Source of the DNA: a virus
Strand: one strand, 5' to 3'
IMG/VR virus record: IMGVR_UViG_3300009151_000071
Coordinates: 1 to 64,000 of that record
Length of the DNA stretch: 64,000 nucleotides
In this document: piece after piece, positions 57,879-64,000 of the stretch
Layout of the letters: every line of letters starts with the position of its first letter
Numbering within the stretch: position 1 is the first letter of the stretch
The notes under the pieces: generated by a model
The model's input: only the letters and a program-made list of their open reading frames with translations
Database searches by the model: none
Told to the model about the DNA's origin: nothing
Position numbers and translations under genes: made by a program

Positions 57879-59327
57879 TTATTCCTCTACTCGAGATTGG
57901 CCGTATACTTCAATATCGTCAATCACTGCAATCTTTTCTGTTATCACCTTAATAGGTATAATCTTTTTCTTAGACTTTTCTTGGTGGGTTAGTACAGTAC
58001 CCCAAATGTCTTCACGCTCTGGTGGCAAGTTACCACCTTTGATCATGACAGGAATATATCCTGTCATTTTTTCAATTGCTAGTGCAAACAACGGAACATT
58101 ATCACTGTAGGCATTGTTACAAGTGATGTCCCAATACTTGCCATCTAGATACATACAACTGCCCTTGCATAAGTGTAACACAGGGCAGTCTTGACAATTG
58201 GGTCGATTTAACCAATGTGTGACTGATTTCAATCTAACATTTTCGTAATCGTCTAGATTACCTCCAAGGTGGCTTTCGCCATTTTTACTTGTTTCTTTAA
58301 CGCTTACGTTCTGGCAAGTAACAATATTACCAGTCAAGTCCACAGCAATGGTATGATCGTTGTCCATTCCACACTTCTGTCCTACGTACTTTGATTCTTT
58401 GTGCTTTAATACATCTCGAATAAAGCCATCAATCTTGCCAGTGACACCTGCAAAGTTAATACGGCCGCCAGTGGAGTACATGTCATTGAATGATGTTTTG
58501 CGATATTCAAAATGTTCTTCTAGTGTGTCTAGGCTGTTGTTAGAACCATCTTCGTCGTAGGCGTCAACCATGGCACCTTCGCCAATGATAACAGTTGGGT
58601 CGCCGGTAAATTCTACAAACCAATCGTATACATCTTTACGGCTGGTGTTACGTCGGTTCATCATGGTATTAAAACTAAAACGACCTTGCGGCTTCATCAC
58701 ATTGTAGAATTCCATAAGAATCTTTTTCTTAGCTGGATCCGTAAAAGGATCTGGGCCACGTACTGTTTGATTTGGTCCATCGTGGCTGATGCTTACATTA
58801 AATCCCATGTAGTATAACCAGGATCCTATTTCTCGTGTTAGCAAACTGCCGTTGGTAATAACACTCATCTGTGGACGCTTTTTCCACGAACTGAATTTTT
58901 CTTGCAATGCTTCGGCTAGAGGTTTAAATGTTTTCCAGTACACAAATGGTTCACCGCCCCAGAATTCAATCTTCAGACCTTTTTCTTCACTGAACTCAAG
59001 CACTTCTAACTTGGTCATAAAAGCATCAATGTCTTTTTTACTGGTCTCTGCTGGACGCTCAACAAATTTTTGACTACAGTAATCGCAGGAGTAATTGCAA
59101 CTTAGGCCAAGTTGTATTTTAAGGATACCAATCTTTGTGCTTTTACGTAGAGGGTCGTCTTTGGAAAAAGCACGAACTTCCGGATAGTAATAACCATCTG
59201 GTTCTTTTTCTTCTTTGGGGTATTCATACACATTATTGTCAGACGTAGATAGCGTATTTGTTACGTTGTCGTAATAGAATACTTTCTTATCCGTAGCACT
59301 ACGCTCGGCATGAATTTCAAATTGCAT
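57879..59327 (-). CDS. Radical SAM enzyme with SPASM domain
   Basis: 482 aa from the ATG at 59327 (AAGG before it; the 59354 TTG frame is longer). Radical SAM cluster motif CNYSCDYC (C77, C81, C84 by this numbering) preceded by ILKIQLGLS. KIEFWGGEPFVYW is the GGE motif. The C-terminal SPASM-like part has about eight Cys (KCGMDNDHT, VTCQNVS, RPNCQDCPVLHLCKGSCMY). SPASM enzymes include sulfatase maturases and RiPP peptide modifiers that act on Cys/Ser or form thioethers. Gene order next to an Asn-Cys-rich protein makes that protein the best candidate substrate. Confidence 0.9.
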   Translation of the reverse strand: MQFEIHAERSATDKKVFYYDNVTNTLSTSDNNVYEYPKEEKEPDGYYYPEVRAFSKDDPLRKSTKIGILKIQLGLSCNYSCDYCSQKFVERPAETSKKDIDAFMTKLEVLEFSEEKGLKIEFWGGEPFVYWKTFKPLAEALQEKFSSWKKRPQMSVITNGSLLTREIGSWLYYMGFNVSISHDGPNQTVRGPDPFTDPAKKKILMEFYNVMKPQGRFSFNTMMNRRNTSRKDVYDWFVEFTGDPTVIIGEGAMVDAYDEDGSNNSLDTLEEHFEYRKTSFNDMYSTGGRINFAGVTGKIDGFIRDVLKHKESKYVGQKCGMDNDHTIAVDLTGNIVTCQNVSVKETSKNGESHLGGNLDDYENVRLKSVTHWLNRPNCQDCPVLHLCKGSCMYLDGKYWDITCNNAYSDNVPLFALAIEKMTGYIPVMIKGGNLPPEREDIWGTVLTHQEKSKKKIIPIKVITEKIAVIDDIEVYGQSRVEE

Positions 59328-59334
59328 AGTAACC

Positions 59335-59997
59335 TTATTTTTTGATTTGTTCAACTTTGTTGTCTAATTGCTTTAGTGCTTCTAACAATAAAGGAATCAA
59401 ACGTTCGTATCTAACTCTTAGAATATCTGTATCGGGCAAATTAGTACCCAATGCGACAGGGAAATGCTGTTTAACTTTATTTGCGCTAACACCAACATCA
59501 CGTTGGGTATCTAATCCTAGGCTTGCGGCCAATTCGTTACCGGTATAATAAAAACCATCTAATTGACGTACAATGTCAAGTGCGTTTTCAATTACAGTTT
59601 CTCGGTTCTTTAGGGTGTCATCGGACCAGAAGCAATCGCAGTTACAATCGCAGTTACAATTATGGCTAGCCGATGCGGAATATGTACAGTTATAAGTACA
59701 GTTACAATTACAGTTAGCCTGCAACCACGATTGAGCGTCGCAGTTAGCACAGTTTATAGCGCCAGTGATAAAACAGTTGTCACCACCAATATTTCCACAA
59801 TTACAATTATTAGTACAATTACCGTTATTACAGTTACCAGAGTTATTGTTTTGATAGTATGCACGACCGTGCAACGAATTCATATCTGAAACGTTGTCTT
59901 TGGTATTGGCTTTAACCCAACTTAGAGAAGGGCTTGATTGTCCCGTTTCTGTTGAAACGTCGCTGAGTGCAATTTGTCCGGATGCTGGTAGTGTCAT
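59335..59997 (-). CDS. Asn-Cys-rich fibre protein with S74 chaperone end
   Basis: 220 aa from the ATG at 59997, 5 bp after a late box. Three parts. N-terminal ~48 residues (MTLPASGQIALSDVSTETGQ) are like phage fibre anchors. Residues 50-122 hold 16 Cys, each preceded by Asn (14 times) or Asp (twice), in repeats such as NCNCNC and NCDCNCDC. From ~124 comes the peptidase-S74/endosialidase intramolecular chaperone (WSDDTLKNRETVIENALDIV, C-terminal IPLLLEALKQLDNKVEQIKK). S74 domains trimerise and cleave off in fibres. The Asn-Cys region looks like a modification target for the enzymes next door. Confidence 0.85.
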   Translation of the reverse strand: MTLPASGQIALSDVSTETGQSSPSLSWVKANTKDNVSDMNSLHGRAYYQNNNSGNCNNGNCTNNCNCGNIGGDNCFITGAINCANCDAQSWLQANCNCNCTYNCTYSASASHNCNCDCNCDCFWSDDTLKNRETVIENALDIVRQLDGFYYTGNELAASLGLDTQRDVGVSANKVKQHFPVALGTNLPDTDILRVRYERLIPLLLEALKQLDNKVEQIKK

Positions 59998-60002
59998 ATA
60001 AC

Positions 60003-60010
60003 TATTTATC
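60003..60010 (-). promoter_or_regulatory. T4-like late promoter box GATAAATA, 5 bp before ATG
   Basis: Heads the fibre-modification operon; GTTAT and then ATG follow. Confidence 0.65.
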
Positions 60011-60026
60011 AACGACGTTGAACTAC

Positions 60027-60110
60027 CTATTGCTTGTCAACCCAGTCTTTTAACTCGATCAACAGGTATACTATAACACTACCAACTATTAAAAACGCCA
60101 ACCAACCCAT
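60027..60110 (-). CDS. Tiny membrane peptide
   Basis: 27 aa (starts MGWLAFLIVGSVIVYLLIE), one TM segment plus a charged end. Start is one base after the preceding stop. Weak support from length only. Confidence 0.45.
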   Translation of the reverse strand: MGWLAFLIVGSVIVYLLIELKDWVDKQ

Positions 60111-60111
60111 T

Positions 60112-60291
60112 TTAATTATATCCCTTTACTACATTATTGTCAATCTTGGGATTACCTTTAGCCGCGGCATCTTGATGCGATTGTTTGCGTTGTTGCTCTT
60201 TATTACGCTCAAGAGGTAATGGACCACAGCCTAATCTTGCCCACTCTTGCTCGGAGTAGTAATACGAGTCCACGGGGTTTTTATTATCCAT
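60112..60291 (-). CDS. Small hydrophilic protein
   Basis: 59 aa (starts MDNKNPVDSYYYSEQEWARL), Gln/Asn/Lys-rich. TATAAATACTA late box seven bases before the ATG. Unknown. Confidence 0.6.
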   Translation of the reverse strand: MDNKNPVDSYYYSEQEWARLGCGPLPLERNKEQQRKQSHQDAAAKGNPKIDNNVVKGYN

Positions 60292-60298
60292 TGTTTAG

Positions 60299-60306
60299 TA
60301 TTTATA
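60299..60306 (-). promoter_or_regulatory. Consensus T4-like late promoter box TATAAATA, 7 bp before ATG
   Basis: Followed by CTA as in T4 late promoters. Overlaps by two bases the terminal repeat arm of the large RNA. Confidence 0.65.
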
Positions 60307-61075
60307 TAGGAAAGTATTTGAGTACCAATTTATGCGTCCGGGGCTTCCGTGCAATAGCGTATGGTTAGTTATATCAGGACCTGTTCCACGCCAGTTAGGC
60401 CCGTATAGTGTACACGTCTGCACACTTACCTATGTTTCCATCTCAAATACTTACCTATACAAACAAAATGCTCTGCGAACCCCGGTGGTAATTATAGTGT
60501 ATCAGAAATTTCGTCAAGTTGCCCCAACTAGTCTATTCATCACTTACACCCTCCACCCACTCCCCGACGGGTTCCGCTCTCGTGTTGCCAACGGCCTTTC
60601 GGTTCAAAGACTACCACCCACGGGGTACGACCACCGTTTCTCCTTCATGCGGGTCACACTAGCCCAGCGTTACCCGGGCGGGTCCTTTACAACAAATTCG
60701 TCATGGATGGTTTTGGGAAGTGGCACCATGATTCACTTGCGGGTTTTATAGAGTCTTTATTAAGCGAACCCTTTCGGGACTCTAAAAGAACGCACTTGTC
60801 CTTATCCGCTATTAGGAAAAAATTAAAGGAACTATGTTCAAACCTCAACACCACATATCGGTTCTACAGTCATTACTTCCTAGCTATCCGTCGCCTTCCT
60901 GGAGTTTGATAGTCCTTATCCTGGGGCTAGATGGTGTCTTGCCTTACTTTAGAACCCTCCTGCTTCATGGGTTACAGGGACCGTTTATTCATCCCTGCTG
61001 TTCACCCCTAACGGACTAGGTAACCTTCAACTCTTTCCTAATAGCGGGGGCTTGTTACAGCCCACCGCTTATGCT
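60305..61075 (-). ncRNA. Large structured RNA (~770 nt), GOLLD/ROOL-like candidate
   Basis: No credible gene in ~780 bp between the stops/starts at 60291 and 61078, and clearly higher GC than its surroundings. Many hairpins: 61043-61069 (GCGG-GGGCT arms), 60975-60997, 60750-60783 (AGAGTC/GACTCT with inner CCC-GAAA-GGG), a second CCGAAAGG hairpin near 60590-60605, and a long-range 18-bp pairing with one mismatch between 60305-60322 and 60442-60459. It follows the 61078-61413 gene without a terminator, so it is probably cotranscribed from the promoter at 61474. Size and phage location resemble the giant ornate RNAs GOLLD or ROOL, but the class was not verified. Confidence 0.65.
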
Positions 61076-61077
61076 AA

Positions 61078-61413
61078 TTACTCAGCTACAGCGTCTTTAG
61101 CTACAGCACGAGCCTTGATAGCTTCCAACGAAGGCTTGGTAGCCTTAACTTTACCTGCTTTAGCAGATACAGTACCATTGTACTTGGCATCAGCCGTATC
61201 AATGGCATCGCGATACGATGGGTTAGCATACAAATCGGTACCCTTCAAAAAGGTAACCAAATCTGGCTTAGACATTGCTTTAGGCAACTCCACAAGATTG
61301 ATATCACTATCAGTCTTGGCCAAGATTTTAACACGGGTCATATCACCTGCGAAACGCACTTTGTATTGACCTTTAGTCTTGCTAACACCACCAACTTTGA
61401 ACAATTTGTCCAT
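61078..61413 (-). CDS. Hypothetical protein upstream of the large RNA
   Basis: 111 aa from ATG 61413 (GGAG well placed). Basic and Ala/Lys-rich, beta-rich N-terminus (KTKGQYKVRFAGDMTRVKIL), helical Ala-rich end. No motif. Its message has a 7-bp hairpin at its very 5' end. Confidence 0.65.
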   Translation of the reverse strand: MDKLFKVGGVSKTKGQYKVRFAGDMTRVKILAKTDSDINLVELPKAMSKPDLVTFLKGTDLYANPSYRDAIDTADAKYNGTVSAKAGKVKATKPSLEAIKARAVAKDAVAE

Positions 61414-61447
61414 TTTAAACACTCCAATTTAAGTTAAGTTAAAACAC

Positions 61448-61466
61448 ATACAGACACACTCTGTAT
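61448..61466 (-). promoter_or_regulatory. 5'-terminal mRNA hairpin
   Basis: ATACAGA/TCTGTAT with 5-nt loop begins at the predicted +1 of the promoter at 61474-61502; may protect the transcript end or be an operator. Confidence 0.5.
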
Positions 61467-61473
61467 ATTTCAT

Positions 61474-61502
61474 ATTATAGGTTAATTCGAATTTAAAGTC
61501 AA
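61474..61502 (-). promoter_or_regulatory. Sigma70-like promoter (TTGACT-17-TATAAT)
   Basis: Minus strand, upstream of the 61413 gene and likely of the large RNA. Confidence 0.8.
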
Positions 61503-61530
61503 CCACAATACAAAATTCTTTTGCCCAAAA

Positions 61531-61686
61531 TTACTTGGACGACATCTTTTCCTTGGTCCATTCGGCACTTGACGAAAGATCTTTGCCAATGCCCGAAACG
61601 GTACTGCAACCAGAAAGCAACACAACCGAAACGGCTAGGCCAACAACAACAATTTTGATTCCACACATGATAAGTAGGTCTTTCAT
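61531..61686 (-). CDS. Entericidin-like small lipoprotein
   Basis: 51 aa. Lipobox LLSGC (Cys ~27), then STVSGIGKDLSSSAEWTKEK, close to entericidin lipoproteins of proteobacteria, which modulate envelope stability and can be bacteriolytic. ATGA-coupled to the small membrane protein gene upstream. Confidence 0.72.
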   Translation of the reverse strand: MKDLLIMCGIKIVVVGLAVSVVLLSGCSTVSGIGKDLSSSAEWTKEKMSSK

Positions 61687-61811
61687 TTTGCAGATGCCTC
61701 TTTTGCAACAGACTGTACCTTGTCTAATCCATGCTGGACTACATTCACAGTACCGGTTAATCCAATACTACCAACTACAAAACCAACCAAAAACACGATC
61801 AGCGTTTTCAT
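61683..61811 (-). CDS. Small single-TM protein
   Basis: 42 aa, TM at 4-22 (LIVFLVGFVVGSIGLTGTV) and an amphipathic tail. Possible partner of the entericidin-like lipoprotein. Confidence 0.6.
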   Translation of the reverse strand: MKTLIVFLVGFVVGSIGLTGTVNVVQHGLDKVQSVAKEASAK

Positions 61812-61812
61812 A

Positions 61813-61995
61813 CTAGTCCTTTCGACTGATAGAAGTTTTAAACACGCCACCCACGATCACCGTGGCAAGCCAGGTATCAACGGTGAACGGGATGGCCAAG
61901 GCCGGAAACAAAGTGTTCAACGCCCAAATAGTAGCAATTGGACCAATGATAACTATAAAGATCACCAGAGCCACAATCAAAATCAACTTGTTCAT
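61813..61995 (-). CDS. Two-TM membrane protein
   Basis: 60 aa from ATG 61995. Segments LILIVALVIFIVIIGPIATI and a weaker one near WLATVIVGGVF. GGAGG site. Unknown. Confidence 0.62.
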   Translation of the reverse strand: MNKLILIVALVIFIVIIGPIATIWALNTLFPALAIPFTVDTWLATVIVGGVFKTSISRKD

Positions 61996-62078
61996 AACTT
62001 CCTCCATAAAAAATAACAAATAACCAACATGACCAAACCTATAGCGATAAACACCGCACCAATATCAATGATAATCAT
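61992..62078 (-). CDS. Tiny single-TM peptide
   Basis: 28 aa (MIIIDIGAVFIAIGLVMLVI and WRKL). Coupled to both neighbours by 4-bp overlaps (ATGA). Confidence 0.5.
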   Translation of the reverse strand: MIIIDIGAVFIAIGLVMLVICYFLWRKL

Positions 62079-62242
62079 TTTCCCAATCCTTCTACAGGAT
62101 CGCAATCAAATTCTTCTTCAAAAATAGCAACAACATCTTCCATCTCAACATAGTCTTTGAAGTAGATATACGTATCCTCAACACTACGCCCTTGAGCTTT
62201 CCACTCTAGGATTTCAAAATGGATATCTTTAAAGAATCCCAT
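62075..62242 (-). CDS. Small acidic protein
   Basis: 55 aa, Glu/Asp-rich (FEILEWKAQGRSVEDTYIYF). TAATG overlap with the upstream gene. Unknown. Confidence 0.6.
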   Translation of the reverse strand: MGFFKDIHFEILEWKAQGRSVEDTYIYFKDYVEMEDVVAIFEEEFDCDPVEGLGK

Positions 62243-62526
62243 TATGCAGACTCCAACATATTGGCAGGTACTCGGTAAACACCAACATGGGTGCGGACAT
62301 TCACATACTTGATAGCAATCTTTTCAACGGTACCAGTGTACGTCATGCCATTACGGTTGCTGGTAAATTTAACAGTATCACCCTTGGCAAACGAACGGAT
62401 CTTTTGCTTGGTCATTTGGCTACGAGCAAACTGTACGGCACTCATGATGCTAGACAACTCGGTATTAGTAAAATTACCAAACATGATAGATTGGTTGATT
62501 TGTAGAATTTGGCTAAGTTCTTTCAT
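62242..62526 (-). CDS. Hypothetical SH3-like basic protein
   Basis: 94 aa from ATG 62526 (AAGGAG optimal). C-terminal half SFAKGDTVKFTSNRNGMTYT, VEKIAIKYVNVRTHVGVYRV looks like a KOW/SH3-type barrel, perhaps RNA- or DNA-binding. Confidence 0.62.
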   Translation of the reverse strand: MKELSQILQINQSIMFGNFTNTELSSIMSAVQFARSQMTKQKIRSFAKGDTVKFTSNRNGMTYTGTVEKIAIKYVNVRTHVGVYRVPANMLESA

Positions 62527-62535
62527 CATATCTCC

Positions 62536-62763
62536 TTAGATATAAAATGCAGTTTTAAAATTCAAAGCATCGTAAACAATTTCACGAACCATGGTGTCAG
62601 TACACTCACCGTACCCGGACACCGTTTGCAATTTGCAAAGCAGATTATAAGTCTCTGGCCAAGTAAGGTTATTAACACGGGCATGTTCTACAATGGTAGC
62701 AACTTCGGTGTTACCGGCATCTGTAAACATACCAAAATACTGAACGGTGTTAACTGCTGACAT
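62536..62763 (-). CDS. Hypothetical early-type protein
   Basis: 75 aa from ATG 62763, after the shared promoter leader; a longer frame would start inside the -10. Unknown. Confidence 0.6.
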   Translation of the reverse strand: MSAVNTVQYFGMFTDAGNTEVATIVEHARVNNLTWPETYNLLCKLQTVSGYGECTDTMVREIVYDALNFKTAFYI

Positions 62764-62793
62764 TTTTGATTCCTTTTTAGTTTCTATACAAGT

Positions 62794-62822
62794 ATTATAC
62801 ATTTAATGGATTTATGTGTCAA
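62794..62822 (-). promoter_or_regulatory. Family sigma70-like promoter (TTGACA-17-TATAAT)
   Basis: Near-identical to the copy at 52483. Its -35 overlaps the stop codon of the 38-aa gene at 62819-62935. Confidence 0.82.
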
Positions 62823-62935
62823 CCAAATAAACGATGCATCAAGCGTTCGTTTAGTGTGGGCTTTTTGGGCAGGGCAAACATGCGCTCGCGGAACAGTTTA
62901 CCTAGTGTCTTTTTTGGTTGTTTTTTGCTTTTCAT
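62819..62935 (-). CDS. Tiny basic peptide, leaderless
   Basis: 38 aa (MKSKKQPKKTLGKLFRERMF and on), Lys/Arg-rich. The -10 TACAAT is six bases before the ATG. A small basic host-takeover peptide is a possibility. Confidence 0.55.
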   Translation of the reverse strand: MKSKKQPKKTLGKLFRERMFALPKKPTLNERLMHRLFG

Positions 62936-62941
62936 GTTATG

Positions 62942-62970
62942 ATTGTATATTAAATTGATTTATGGGTCAA
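62942..62970 (-). promoter_or_regulatory. Sigma70-like promoter (TTGACC-17-TACAAT), leaderless
   Basis: A variant of the promoter family, directly before the 38-aa gene. Confidence 0.7.
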
Positions 62971-62975
62971 CCGTT

Positions 62976-63302
62976 TTAGTGTGTATTTAGAGCTGGGTTA
63001 AATTCACGGATCAACTCACGCTCACGGGCATGAGCCGGCTTGCGTCCACGTACAATTTCCAACAGGCCATACACATGGTTTTCTGAGCCATATTTACGGA
63101 TACTGTGGCATAAATCCCACACTTTGTTTTCAGTTAATGCACGGCGAACGTGCTTCTGAATACGAATCTTTAACGCTCTACGGACTTGGTTACCGCAAAC
63201 GGTAATACCAATGTATTGCTCGCCGGTTACTGTATTTGTAATACAGTAGACAGCATGGTTGCTATCTTGACGGCGTTTTCTTGACTGCTTTTTAAGTTCC
63301 AT
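62976..63302 (-). CDS. GIY-YIG nuclease-like protein
   Basis: 108 aa from the ATG at 63302, which is six bases after the -10 (leaderless). VYCITNTVTGEQYIGITV is the GIY-YIG core, followed by RIQKHVRRAL. C-terminal Glu/Asn: RELIREFNPALNTH. A small endonuclease, possibly host-targeted or of the homing type. Basic N-terminus (LKKQSRKRRQ). Confidence 0.72.
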   Translation of the reverse strand: MELKKQSRKRRQDSNHAVYCITNTVTGEQYIGITVCGNQVRRALKIRIQKHVRRALTENKVWDLCHSIRKYGSENHVYGLLEIVRGRKPAHARERELIREFNPALNTH

Positions 63303-63308
63303 ACAAGT

Positions 63309-63337
63309 ATTATACATTTAATGGATTTTAGGGTCTA
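63309..63337 (-). promoter_or_regulatory. Family sigma70-like promoter (TAGACC-17-TATAAT)
   Basis: Same spacer and -10 as the other copies, with one mismatch in the -35. Confidence 0.75.
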
Positions 63338-63347
63338 CCAAAGTTTG

Positions 63348-63363
63348 GTTAGTACGTACTAAC
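63348..63363. repeat. Perfect 16-bp palindrome
   Basis: GTTAGTACGTACTAAC, ten bases upstream of the -35 of the GIY-YIG promoter, followed by AAAAAGTAGTACTTTTT, in a divergent intergenic region that otherwise holds no gene (63318-63467). Operator candidate. Confidence 0.6.
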
Positions 63364-63437
63364 TAAAAAGTAGTACTTTTTGCTGGTATTTTAGTATCAT
63401 AAAGATGTGGTATTTTAACAACACTTTTTGAAACTGA

Positions 63438-63445
63438 CATAAATA
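63438..63445 (+). promoter_or_regulatory. T4-like late promoter box CATAAATA
   Basis: Plus strand, 22 bp before the ATG at 63468 with AAGGA between. Confidence 0.5.
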
Positions 63446-63467
63446 CAATATAACAAGGATTTTACCT

Positions 63468-64000
63468 ATGAGCGTACAAACAATTACAGATATCAAACGA
63501 TTAACTCGTCCAAGTACTAGTGTACCATTTTTTATTAACGAAACTGGTGGTATTTCACACAGCGGTTCGGCTGCCACTCAGGCGCTACGCGATGCTGGAA
63601 AAGTTACACATAGTCTTGTAATTAGTGACAATGAATTGACACAAACTGAAACATTGACATTTGCAGATTTTGCAACATATTCAGCATATGATACAGCATT
63701 GGGAATTGATCTAGATAATCAATTTGTCAGCCATGTCACAGCCAACAACTTTGTGCTTGAATCGCAAACAAACTTTTTTGAAAATACTGGTATTGCATCT
63801 CCTTTTACCTGCACCACAGTATACACTTTCCCCGAAGGTGAAGCAACTATAGAAATTTTTGGAAATGCTCTAGCAGTAGAACCAAAAGTGCAATCGGTCA
63901 CAGTGGGTACCAATACTGTTACAGTAGTTAATCAATATGCCAACAGCGCAGACTTTACTACTAACTTTTTTGCAGACAATAAATTTGTACAACAATTACA
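63468..64000 (+). CDS. Hypothetical protein, truncated by window end
   Basis: 177 codons open to the end of the window. Beta-rich and Thr/Asn/Phe-rich, few charges (TNNFVLESQTN-like strands, TCTTVYTFPEG). Resembles virion surface proteins in composition. Late box upstream. No family assigned. Confidence 0.68.
   Translation, partial: MSVQTITDIKRLTRPSTSVPFFINETGGISHSGSAATQALRDAGKVTHSLVISDNELTQTETLTFADFATYSAYDTALGIDLDNQFVSHVTANNFVLESQTNFFENTGIASPFTCTTVYTFPEGEATIEIFGNALAVEPKVQSVTVGTNTVTVVNQYANSADFTTNFFADNKFVQQL

Noticed and set aside
60332-61019. Several plus-strand open frames of 60-139 codons.
   Set aside because: They have no ribosome sites and biased composition, and the region folds into many stem-loops; treated as structured RNA.
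60305-61075. Group I/II intron, RNase P RNA or rRNA fragment as explanation of the GC-rich region.
   Set aside because: No domain V hairpin, no GAGGAAAGTCC-type RNase P block and no conserved rRNA sequences were recognised.
61499-61708. A 69-aa minus-strand frame rich in Cys and Trp.
   Set aside because: It is the out-of-frame shadow of the entericidin-like lipoprotein gene, which has a better start and a clear lipobox.
1-64000. CRISPR arrays, insertion sequences, integrase or attachment sites.
   Set aside because: No spaced direct-repeat arrays, transposase motifs or integrase frames were seen.
1-64000. Ordinary tRNA genes.
   Set aside because: Apart from the tRNA-like half of the tmRNA no cloverleaf with T-arm and CCA was spotted by eye; a tRNAscan run would be needed to exclude them.

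Overview
The window looks like part of the chromosome of a large T4-type tailed phage that probably infects a freshwater betaproteobacterium (Burkholderiales type). Phage evidence: nearly all genes lie on the minus strand in tightly overlapping runs. T4-style late promoter boxes ([TGAC]ATAAATA) precede many genes. There is a gp44-like clamp-loader ATPase, PhoH, a T4-type ATP-dependent DNA ligase, a gp31/GroES-like co-chaperonin, a lysis cassette (GH19 endolysin, nested spanin-like pair, holin-like protein) and tail/fibre proteins. The host is inferred from a Burkholderiales-type porin, two Bug/TctC solute-binding proteins, two DctP-like proteins and a circularly permuted tmRNA, an arrangement known in some betaproteobacteria.

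Layout. 0-5.5 kb: virion-associated or unknown proteins, a nucleotidyltransferase and a glycosyltransferase. 5.5-8.6 kb: ClpA-like unfoldase and DnaJ. 8.6-11.4 kb: lysis genes. 11.4-13.4 kb: a DUF6492-like glycosyltransferase and unknowns. 13.4-23.3 kb: three paralogous PP-loop ATPases mixed with two TctC-like and two DctP-like solute-binding proteins, a 2OG-Fe(II) oxygenase, and on the plus strand a methyltransferase and PhoH; a small hairpin RNA candidate sits at 15.6 kb. 23.4-29.5 kb: HAD phosphatase, clamp loader, GroES-like protein, DnaE fragment and small proteins. 29.5-36.6 kb: large tail/fibre proteins. 36.7-37.8 kb: ErpA/IscA-type Fe-S carrier, superoxide dismutase and IF-1. 37.8-42.7 kb: small proteins, including a tandem family with a shared C-terminal motif. 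42.8-53.4 kb: porin, phosphoesterase, SGNH hydrolase, ligase, WGR, SWIM and YubB-like proteins plus many small host-takeover-type genes behind sigma70-like promoters. 54.2-54.9 kb: a split tmRNA with an acetyltransferase gene between its halves. 54.9-60 kb: an apparent operon of an Asn-Cys-rich S74 fibre protein, a radical SAM/SPASM enzyme, a flavin halogenase, two 2OG-Fe(II) oxygenases and one unknown. 60.3-61.1 kb: a GC-rich structured RNA of about 770 nt. 61-63.3 kb: small membrane/lipoproteins and small early-type genes. The last gene (plus strand) runs off the end.

Two promoter classes are readable by eye. One is sigma70-like with a 17-nt spacer, including a family of near-identical copies. 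The other is the T4-like late box. For both, in many genes the predicted transcription start falls on or within a few bases of the start codon, so leaderless messages seem common. The strongest candidates for new biology are the fibre-modification operon (55-60 kb), the split tmRNA enclosing a protein gene, and the large ncRNA. All functions are read from motifs by eye; no database search was run.
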